From: Planomonospora parontospora
GTDB lineage: Bacteria; Actinomycetota; Actinomycetes; Streptosporangiales; Streptosporangiaceae
Direction: 5' to 3'
Length of the DNA stretch: 64,000 nt
NCBI GenBank assembly: GCA_014647935.1
Contig: BMQD01000012.1
Coordinates: 62,001 to 126,000 of the forward strand
In this document: positions 57,883-64,000 of the stretch, in pieces
How the letters are laid out: each line of letters starts with the position of its first letter
Numbering within the stretch: position 1 is the stretch's first letter
The notes under the pieces: model-generated
The model's database searches: none
What the model was told of the DNA's origin: nothing
What the model saw: the letters and a program-made list of their open reading frames with translations, nothing else
Made by a program: the position numbers and the translations under genes

Positions 57883-58277
57883 CGCCCCGGCGCGGGCGGG
57901 CCGGCCGCGGGCTGATCGGGCACGTCGCGCGCGCCGGGGACGGGCCCGGCGGCGCGGGTCTGCAGCGCGTCCAGCACGTCGGCCTGCTCCGGCGGAACGG
58001 CCACCGCCAGCGTCAGGCCGCCGTCGGCGATGGTGAGGGTGAAGGTGAAGAACGAGCAGCAGCCGTTCTCCCGCGCGGCCAGCTCGGCGGTCCGGGCGGC
58101 GGTCTGCGGGCTGGAGGCGAGCTGCAGGTGCAGCCGGGTCGGCTCGGGACGCTGCACCGCCTGGACCGCCTCGGCGAACAGGGCGTCGAACTCGGCCACC
58201 CGAAGCGGCCGCTCGGTGGTGGGCAGGGTGCACGCCGGGGGCACCCACTGCCGGTCAAGGATGATGTCCTGGGTCAT
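57879..58277 (-). CDS. Uncharacterised protein with CC motif
   Basis: 132 residues, soluble. ENGCCSFFTFTLTIADGGLTL holds a Cys pair inside a beta region. Proteins of this type occur beside MerR and MerT-like genes in actinomycetes and may bind the same metal. First gene behind the MerR promoter, start by ATG at 58277. Confidence 0.65.
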   Translation of the reverse strand: MTQDIILDRQWVPPACTLPTTERPLRVAEFDALFAEAVQAVQRPEPTRLHLQLASSPQTAARTAELAARENGCCSFFTFTLTIADGGLTLAVAVPPEQADVLDALQTRAAGPVPGARDVPDQPAAGPPAPGR

Positions 58278-58284
58278 GTTCCGA

Positions 58285-58315
58285 CGGTAAGCCTGTACCC
58301 GGGTACCGGATGCAA
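58285..58315 (-). promoter_or_regulatory. MerR-type promoter
   Basis: Minus strand: -35 TTGCAT (58310-58315), 19-bp spacer, -10 TTACCG (58285-58290). The palindrome GTACCCGGGTAC (58295-58306) sits in the spacer, the classic MerR arrangement. Confidence 0.65.
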
Positions 58316-58484
58316 GTCCCGCGGCGGGTTTTCTTCGCACGGGCGGAAACCACCGGCGGTGCGGTGGCCGGCGGCGAGGGCCGGTGACGTGATCGCTGCG
58401 GTCGGTGGTGGGCGCCGGGCCTGCGGTCACAGCGGAATGCCCGGTGGATGCCGTCGTGGTCGAGGCCGGAGGTCCCGATACGGC

Positions 58485-58511
58485 GCTGACGCCTCGGCGC
58501 GGATTCGCAGG
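58485..58511 (+). repeat. Diverged 27-bp repeat, copy B
   Basis: GCTGACGCCTCGGCGCGG followed by ATTCGCAGG; partner of 57041-57067. In a 285-nt gap (58278-58562) that otherwise holds only the MerR promoter. Confidence 0.4.
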
Positions 58512-58562
58512 CGGCGAGCAGGAGCGGGACGGACGGGAACCGGGCGCGCAGGCGCTGCCCGC

Positions 58563-59885
58563 TCAGGCGTCGGCCGTGCCGGCCTCATCGGTCTCGTAGA
58601 CGTCCGGGATGCCGTCGTGGTCGAGGTCGGCGGTCTCGATCTCGTGGATGCGCCGGTAGGCGCGGTTGCGCAGCCGCAGGATCACCGTCGCGATCAGCGC
58701 CGCGGTCAGTGAACCGGTCAGCACCGCCACCTTGACGTGCTCGGCGCCCTCGACGCCGAAGGCCAGCTCACCGATCAGCAGGGAGACGGTGAACCCGATG
58801 CCCGCCAGCACCGACAGCCCCGCCATGTCCACCCAGGCGAGGTCCTCGTCCAGGTCGGCCCGGGTGAAGCGGGCCGTCAGCCAGGTCGCGGCCATGATGC
58901 CGATCGGCTTGCCCGCCACCAGGCCCGCCACCACCCCCAGGACGACCGGGTCACCGAAAGCACCCGTCAGACCGTCCAGCCCGCCCAGGGCCACCCCGGC
59001 CGAGAAGAACGCGAACACCGGCACGGCCACTCCGGCGGAGATCGGGCGGAAGCGGTGCTCGAAGTGCTCGGCCAGGCCGGGCCCCGCCTCCGGGCCGCCC
59101 GCGTCGTGGCTGCGCAGGACGGGTACGGCGAAGCCCAGCAGCACCCCGGCGACGGTGGCGTGCACGCCCGAGGCGTGCACCAGCGCCCAGACGGCCGCGG
59201 CCAGCGGCAGCAGCAGCCACGCCGAGCGCACCCGGCGCTGCACCAGTACGGTGAAGACCGCCAGCAGGACCAGTGCTGCAGCCAGCGGGACCGGAGCCAG
59301 GTGGTCGGTGTAGAACAGCGCGATGATGACGATGGCCACCAGGTCGTCGACCACCGCCAGGGTGAGCAGGAAGGTGCGCAGCGCGGTCGGCAGGAACCGG
59401 CCGATGACCGCGAGCACCGCCAGGGCGAAAGCGATGTCGGTGGCGGTGGGGATCGCCCATCCCTTGCCCGCGCCCTCCACGCCGCGGGTGATGAGCAGGT
59501 ACAGCAGCGCCGGAACGATCACTCCGCCGAGCGCGGCCGCGATCGGGACCGCGGCCCGCCGTACGTCGCGCAGGTCGCCGGCGACGAACTCGCGTTTGAG
59601 CTCCAGCCCGGCCACGAAGAAGAAGACGGCCAGCAGGCCGTCGCCGGCCCAGCCGGCCAGGGAGAGGTTCAGGTGCAGCGCCTCGGGCCCGATGCGCAGG
59701 TCGCGCAGCGTCTCGTAGGCGCCGGCCCACGGAGAGTTGGCCCAGATCATCGCCGCCACCGCGGCGGCCAGCAGCAGTGCCCCGCCGACGGTCTCCTTGC
59801 GCAGGATGTCGGCGATGCGGCGGGCCTCGCCCCAGGAGCCCCGGCCCAGCAGGACGGATCGGCGCGGCGGGACGGGGTGCGTCAT
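58563..59885 (-). CDS. nhaA: Na+/H+ antiporter NhaA
   Basis: 440 residues, 12 membrane segments. [21 protein letters not shown], the Asp pair in [21 protein letters not shown], and [15 protein letters not shown] match NhaA. The end, [17 protein letters not shown], is an EF-hand-like calcium loop not found in standard NhaA. Exchanges sodium for protons. ATG at 59885 with no clear ribosome site close by. Confidence 0.9.
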   Translation of the reverse strand: MTHPVPPRRSVLLGRGSWGEARRIADILRKETVGGALLLAAAVAAMIWANSPWAGAYETLRDLRIGPEALHLNLSLAGWAGDGLLAVFFFVAGLELKREFVAGDLRDVRRAAVPIAAALGGVIVPALLYLLITRGVEGAGKGWAIPTATDIAFALAVLAVIGRFLPTALRTFLLTLAVVDDLVAIVIIALFYTDHLAPVPLAAALVLLAVFTVLVQRRVRSAWLLLPLAAAVWALVHASGVHATVAGVLLGFAVPVLRSHDAGGPEAGPGLAEHFEHRFRPISAGVAVPVFAFFSAGVALGGLDGLTGAFGDPVVLGVVAGLVAGKPIGIMAATWLTARFTRADLDEDLAWVDMAGLSVLAGIGFTVSLLIGELAFGVEGAEHVKVAVLTGSLTAALIATVILRLRNRAYRRIHEIETADLDHDGIPDVYETDEAGTADA

Positions 59886-60181
59886 GGAGTGCTCCGGCTT
59901 TCGGGTACGGGTCGGACATTGCCGACCAGACTTCCCGGCGCACCGGGTGCCACTCTACCGAGCGCCCGGCGGGCGCCCGCCGGGCGGGTGCCCGGCCGGC
60001 CTGCCACCGGCCGCGGCCCCCGTCGGCGCCGCACCCGCGCCCGCCTGCCTCCCCGTCTCACCCGCGCCGGGGCCCGAGGTCCCGACGGGAAAGGACCTTC
60101 GCCGGTACCGGCGGCCACGGGCGGGCCGATGTCATGGAAGCCGCCGGTACGGCGACCCATGTGACGACGAGGAGCGATGTG

Positions 60182-61426
60182 ATGACCACGGCGAAGACCG
60201 GCGGGCAGGACCCGGCCGTCTCCGGAGGGCGGGCGGCGGCGATGCTCGCCCTGGCGACCCTGGGGTTCGCGGTGAACTTCTGGGCCTGGGCGCTGCTGAG
60301 CCCGCTGGGGCCCCGGTTCAAGGACCTGCTGGGCCTGTCGGCCGCCCAGCAGGCGCTGCTGGTCGCGGTCCCGGTGGTGGTCGGCTCGTTGGGCCGCATC
60401 CCCGTCGGTGCCCTGACCGACCGGTTCGGCGGCCGGGTGATGTTCCCCCTGGTGTCGGCCGCCACCATCGTCCCGGTCCTGTTCATCGGTGTGGCCGGGC
60501 AGGGCTCGCTGGCGGCGCTGCTGGCCGGCGGCTTCTTCCTGGGCGTCGGCGGGACGGTGTTCGCGGTGGGCGTGCCCTTCGTCGGCGCGTGGTTCCCGCC
60601 GCACCGGCGGGGCCTGGCCCTGGGCGTCTTCGGGGCGGGCATGGGCGGCACCGCGATCAGCGCGCTGACCACCGTCACCCTGGTGAGGACCGGCGGTTCC
60701 GCCACCCCGTTCCTGCTCACCGCGGTGGTGCTGGCGCTCTACGCGGCCGTCTCCTGGACGTTCCTGCGCGACGCGCCGGGGCGGACCGTGCCGTCCCAGC
60801 CGCTCGCGGCGCGCCTGGCCGCCGCCGCGCGCCTGCCGATCACCTGGCAGGCCTGCGCGCTGTACGCGGTGGCGTTCGGCGGCTACGTCGCCTTCTCGGT
60901 GTACCTGCCGGCCTATCTGCAGACCGCCTACGGTTTGGAGCAGGCCGACGCCGCCCGCCGGATGGCCGGGTTCGTGCTGCTGGCGGTCCTGATGCGCCCG
61001 GCGGGGGGCTGGTTGTCGGATCGGGTCGGGCCGCTGCCCGTCCTGGCCGGGGTCTTCGCGGTGACCTGCGCGGCGGCGGCCGTCGTGGCCTTCACCCCGC
61101 CGCTGGTGCCGGTGGGCACCGCGGCGTTCCTGATCATGGCGGCGGCTCTGGGTGCGGGCAGCGGTGCCACCTTCGCGCTGGTCGCCCAGGTCGCCCCGGC
61201 CGACAAGGTGGGGTCGGTCACCGGTCTGGTCGGTGCCGCCGGCGGGCTGGGCGGGTTCGTCCCGCCGCTGGTGATGGGCTTGCTGTACGGCCGGTTCGGC
61301 TCCTACGCGCTGGGGCTGGTGCTGCTGGCCGTGGTCTCGGCGGTGACGCTGGCGCTGACGGTGACCGTGGTCCGCTCGGCGGCCCTGCGGCGCGCGGCGC
61401 AGGGCGTGTCCGGCTCGGGATCCTAG
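60182..61426 (+). CDS. NarK-type MFS transporter
   Basis: 414 residues, 12 membrane segments. Nitrate/nitrite-porter features: NFWAWALLSPLGPRFKDLLGLS, LGRIPVGALTDRFGGR, GAGMGGTAISAL, and GAAGGLGGFVPPLVMGL. Nitrate or nitrite transport is the family expectation; no nitrate reductase is in the window. GAGGAG precedes the ATG. Confidence 0.8.
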   Translation: MTTAKTGGQDPAVSGGRAAAMLALATLGFAVNFWAWALLSPLGPRFKDLLGLSAAQQALLVAVPVVVGSLGRIPVGALTDRFGGRVMFPLVSAATIVPVLFIGVAGQGSLAALLAGGFFLGVGGTVFAVGVPFVGAWFPPHRRGLALGVFGAGMGGTAISALTTVTLVRTGGSATPFLLTAVVLALYAAVSWTFLRDAPGRTVPSQPLAARLAAAARLPITWQACALYAVAFGGYVAFSVYLPAYLQTAYGLEQADAARRMAGFVLLAVLMRPAGGWLSDRVGPLPVLAGVFAVTCAAAAVVAFTPPLVPVGTAAFLIMAAALGAGSGATFALVAQVAPADKVGSVTGLVGAAGGLGGFVPPLVMGLLYGRFGSYALGLVLLAVVSAVTLALTVTVVRSAALRRAAQGVSGSGS

Positions 61427-61435
61427 TGTCGGCGG

Positions 61436-61465
61436 CCGGACGCCGGCGGCTGCGCCGGCGTCCGG
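61436..61465. terminator. Bidirectional terminator hairpin
   Basis: CCGGACGCCGGC and GCCGGCGTCCGG, a perfect 12-bp stem with a 6-nt loop between convergent genes ending at 61426 and 61470. Confidence 0.75.
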
Positions 61466-61469
61466 GACG

Positions 61470-61766
61470 CTAGTCGGCGGAGCCCTCGGCGGTATCGTCC
61501 TCGTCCGCCTCATCCTGGCCTGTCGGCATCGAGGGCGCGGCGGGAGCCGTGGGAGCCTGGGGCGCGGTGGGGGCCTGGGGGGTGACCAGCGCCGGATTCA
61601 GCGGTGTCCCCGGGCCGGTGAAGCACTCGCAGGAGGTCGTCCAGCCGCCGAGACCCGGCAGCTCCGGGAAGTTGGGGTCGGGCTGAGCCGCGGCCGCGGC
61701 CGGGGCCAGCAGCAGCCCGAGACCGGTGAACGCGGTGGCTGTGGCGAGCCGAAGATGATGGGACAT
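61470..61766 (-). CDS. Small secreted protein
   Basis: 98 residues. Signal peptide (RLATATAFTGLGLLLAPAAAAA), mature part with SCECF (two Cys) and a low-complexity APTAPQAPTAPAAP stretch ending in an acidic tail. Function unknown. Upstream 61767-62060 holds nothing I recognise. Confidence 0.65.
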   Translation of the reverse strand: MSHHLRLATATAFTGLGLLLAPAAAAAQPDPNFPELPGLGGWTTSCECFTGPGTPLNPALVTPQAPTAPQAPTAPAAPSMPTGQDEADEDDTAEGSAD

Positions 61767-62060
61767 GATGGGTTCCTCTCTCTTTCGCGGTTTGCACCGT
61801 TAATCCCATTTGTCCTTCCTGTCACTTTCTTCCCGTTGTTGACGTCGGCCAAAACCGCTCCGGCCGCCGTTCGGGGAGGCGCCTCCGCCGATGCCCGCCC
61901 ACGGCAGCTCAGGGGAGACAGTCCCGTCCCGGGTGGTCGCGGCCTCGGCCCGGATACCAGGCTCCCGGCATGACCGGCAGGCGACGGCACCCTCCGCGCA
62001 CCCGCATGCGGCTGGACGACCTGCCGTCGCGGCTTCGGCCGGTACGGCACATCGCCATGC

Positions 62061-63121
62061 CTACGGCCGGCGATGGCCGGCGAACAGCCGGGCGACGAGC
62101 TCACCGCGGCTGGAGATCCCCGCCTTGCCGAAGGCGGCCTTGAGGTGGCCGCGAACGGTGTGAGGAGAGACGAACAGGGCTGCGGCGATCTCGGTGGTCG
62201 GCAGGCCCCGTGCCACGAGCCGGGCGGCCTCGAACTCCCGGGGCGTCAGCCCCTATGCCTGGGCGACGATGACCGCCAGGTCGGCGGGAGCGGCGGGCTC
62301 GATGACGAGCGCTGTCGGTCCCGGTCGTCCGCCGGGACCGCTCAGGCATGAGGCGCGACAGGTCAGCCACCGCTTGTCACGGGTTCGGATGCGCATCCTG
62401 GCGTCGCCCCGGTCATGGCCTTGCGCGACGGCCCGCGCCTGCAGGGCGGTGCCGATCAGCCAGATGGGCGGCCTCAGCCCGAGCGCCGTGGCCGTGGACG
62501 GCCCGTCCGGCAGCAGCGCGAGATGGCGCCGGGCCTCCTCGTTGATCGACGTGGCCTCGCCGTGCTCGTCGAACAGCAGCAGGCCTGGTGCGCAGGAGCC
62601 GGGCGCGCCGTCGGAGCCGGACGGACGGGAGAACCGGCGCAGCCGGTCGGCGAGTGGCCCGGACAGGTCGGTGAGCAACGCGATCTCGTGCGGGCCGAAC
62701 GCCGGCTCTCCCCGCATGCGGAACAGGCTCACCGCGCCCCACGGCCGGTCGCCGATCCGCAGCACGGCCCGCAGTTCGTCGTCCACGCCCTGGTCGCCGA
62801 GCAGGCGGCGGAAGCGGGCGCTGCGCGCGGGCAGGTCACCGGTGGCCGCGCGCAGACCGGCCACGGGGACGGCTGCCCGGGCGAGGTCGCGGAACGGCAG
62901 GACGTTCTCCTCCAGGAGCTCGCTCTCCCAGTAGGCGGCGCATCCCTCGCCGGAGCCGAGGTTCTCCACCAGCATGGGCGCGGTGACCAGGCCCGTTTCC
63001 GGGTCGGTGGCCGTCCATACCGCGGCGTCGAACGGCAGGTGCCGTCGCAGCCCGGCCGAGGCGCGGCTGAAGAGTTCCAGCGCGTCGGCGGCCCGCTCGG
63101 TGGTGGACAGGATCCCGGCAT
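62061..63121 (-). pseudogene. LuxR-family regulator interrupted by amber codon
   Basis: Sensor part: AADALELFSRASAGLRRHLPFDAAVW (GAF-like start) to VVIEPAAPADLAVIVAQA, then TAG at 62253-62255, then in the same frame GLTPREFEAARLVARGLPTTEIAAALFVSPHTVRGHLKAAFGKAG, a full LuxR HTH ending at 62061. The stop replaces the residue before GLTPRE (usually Tyr). The start also looks damaged: the likely ATG at 63121 is one base out of frame with the sensor sequence; a GTG at 63221 is in frame. Confidence 0.7.
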
Positions 63122-63185
63122 GGCGGGGCCCTTCGAATTCGTTGTGTCCGGGTCGGCTTCGTGCCGCTGCGCCGAGCTTCCACCC

Positions 63186-63198
63186 TGACCCAGGGTCA
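63186..63198 (-). promoter_or_regulatory. Palindrome upstream of the LuxR remnant
   Basis: TGACCC-A-GGGTCA, a perfect 13-bp palindrome next to TTGAGG, between the DUF418 gene and the LuxR remnant. MerR-like promoter layout; target unknown. Confidence 0.3.
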
Positions 63199-63247
63199 AC
63201 CTCAACCGTGATCCAGGTCACAACCGCTTCGGGGACGTGGAGCGGCG

Positions 63248-64000
63248 TCAGCGGCGCCCGTACGTCAGCCGCCGCAGCGCCGCCTCGGCCGGCCCCCTCC
63301 GCCCGCCGGGTGCCGCCAGCGCGGCGAGCACCACGGTGGCCAGCCAGGCGGCCACGGCGATGCCGGACGCCGCGGCGTCGCCGACCCGGGTGCCGAGCCC
63401 TCCCGCGTAGGGCGCGAACACCGCCACGAAGATCACTGACTGGAGGAGGTAGCAGGTCAGCGACCACTGGCCGCACGCGGCCAGGGCCCTGACGACCGGC
63501 CCGGGATATCCGCGCCGCATCCGGCCGACGGCCAGTGCGATGACCGCCGCGTACGCGAGCCCGCCGGCGATGCCCGTCGTGCTGTGCAGGACGTACGCGG
63601 ACACGGCCACCGGGTCCGAGGGCGTCCAGAGGCGGGTGTCGATCAGCATCAGCGGCAGCCCGCCCGCGACGGCCAGCCCTGCGCCCGCGAGGGCGACCCG
63701 GACGAGCAGGTCCCGGTGCGGCAGCGGGTCCTCCAGCAGGCGGCGGCGAGCCGCCCAGATCCCGAGCAGGAAGGCCGGCACCACGCCGGCGGCGAAGTAC
63801 GTGGGCGTCATCCCGGCCCACCCGATGAGCCGCATCACCGTCGCCTCGATCGGGTCCGCCATGGCGGCGGGCGTGTCGCCCTTCGGTGCCGAGACGGTGA
63901 GCAGCCCGAAGCCGGACAGCACCACGACGTGCAGCACGAGCCCGGCGGCGGCGGCCCGCAGTACGGCCCGGTCCTCGCGCCGGACGAACCCGACGAAGAC
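63248..64000 (-). CDS. DUF418-family membrane protein, partial
   Basis: The frame runs past the window edge, so the N-terminal part is missing. Visible: six to seven membrane segments, the DUF418 pattern GQWSLTCYLLQSVIF and GPAEAALRRLTYG at the C-terminus. Multi-pass protein of unknown function, perhaps an acyltransferase-like membrane protein. Ends upstream of the LuxR remnant. Confidence 0.75.
   Translation of the reverse strand, partial: VFVGFVRREDRAVLRAAAAGLVLHVVVLSGFGLLTVSAPKGDTPAAMADPIEATVMRLIGWAGMTPTYFAAGVVPAFLLGIWAARRRLLEDPLPHRDLLVRVALAGAGLAVAGGLPLMLIDTRLWTPSDPVAVSAYVLHSTTGIAGGLAYAAVIALAVGRMRRGYPGPVVRALAACGQWSLTCYLLQSVIFVAVFAPYAGGLGTRVGDAAASGIAVAAWLATVVLAALAAPGGRRGPAEAALRRLTYGRR

Noticed and set aside
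61540-61590. Pro/Ala repeats in the small secreted protein as a functional repeat
   Set aside because: Low-complexity linker common in secreted actinomycete proteins.
1-64000. CRISPR arrays, rRNA, insertion sequences, other tRNAs
   Set aside because: I found no regular spacer repeats, no rRNA-like stretch, no transposase and no tRNA besides tRNA-Sec.

Overview
The window is high-GC actinomycete chromosome. The evidence is the strong GC bias at third codon positions, many ATGA/GTGA gene overlaps, Tat-type exported enzymes and an enediyne-type polyketide synthase. A member of Streptosporangiales or a relative is my best guess, but I cannot place it further.

Region 1 (1-7.7 kb): the end of an enediyne-type iterative PKS (AT-ACP-KR-DH-PPTase) with its hot-dog thioesterase, an F420/NADP-type oxidoreductase, two unknown membrane proteins and a secreted LVIVD-repeat protein. 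Region 2 (8-13 kb): a DHA2 exporter, a VOC-fold protein, an ArsR-like regulator broken at a nine-A tract and a ClpC-like ATPase.

Region 3 (12.8-31.1 kb) is the most unusual part. It holds a complete selenocysteine system: selD, selA, selB and a tRNA-Sec gene. The anticodon of that tRNA reads ACA, matching codon UGU, instead of UCA (UGA). The catalytic position of SelD and the first residue of the CxxC motif of a nearby carboxymuconolactone-decarboxylase/AhpD-like protein are both encoded by UGU, which is rare here. An HxlR-family regulator lies in the same region. An 18-bp element (ACT-N12-AGT, AT-rich) recurs seven times upstream of it, both AhpD-like genes (the second leading into selD-selA), a four-gene operon with an AarF-type kinase, an MFS exporter, an exported PLP enzyme, a YCII protein and the LVIVD gene. 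I infer one regulon joining selenoprotein synthesis to redox or chalcogen stress. Also here is a phosphonate-type ABC transporter operon with an acyl-CoA-dehydrogenase-like enzyme and a DsrE protein. Region 4 (31.6-36.3 kb) is a Psr/Phs-type molybdenum oxidoreductase operon (B, C, A, TorD chaperone).

Region 5 (36.4-57 kb) is an accessory island bounded by tyrosine recombinases at 36.4 and 53.8 kb. It carries arsenic genes (ArsR repressors, ArsN-like acetyltransferase, ACR3, ArsC, flavoproteins, Cys-rich peptides, a SigZ-like sigma factor) and a persulfide module (persulfide dioxygenase-rhodanese, TusA-like, cysteine desulfurase, ArsR-rhodanese). It also holds two decayed genes: a BASS-P450 chimera and an Mrr-like nuclease. 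Region 6 (57-64 kb): a MerR-controlled three-gene module, NhaA, a NarK-type MFS protein, a small secreted protein, a LuxR regulator interrupted by an amber codon, and a DUF418 protein cut by the window end.
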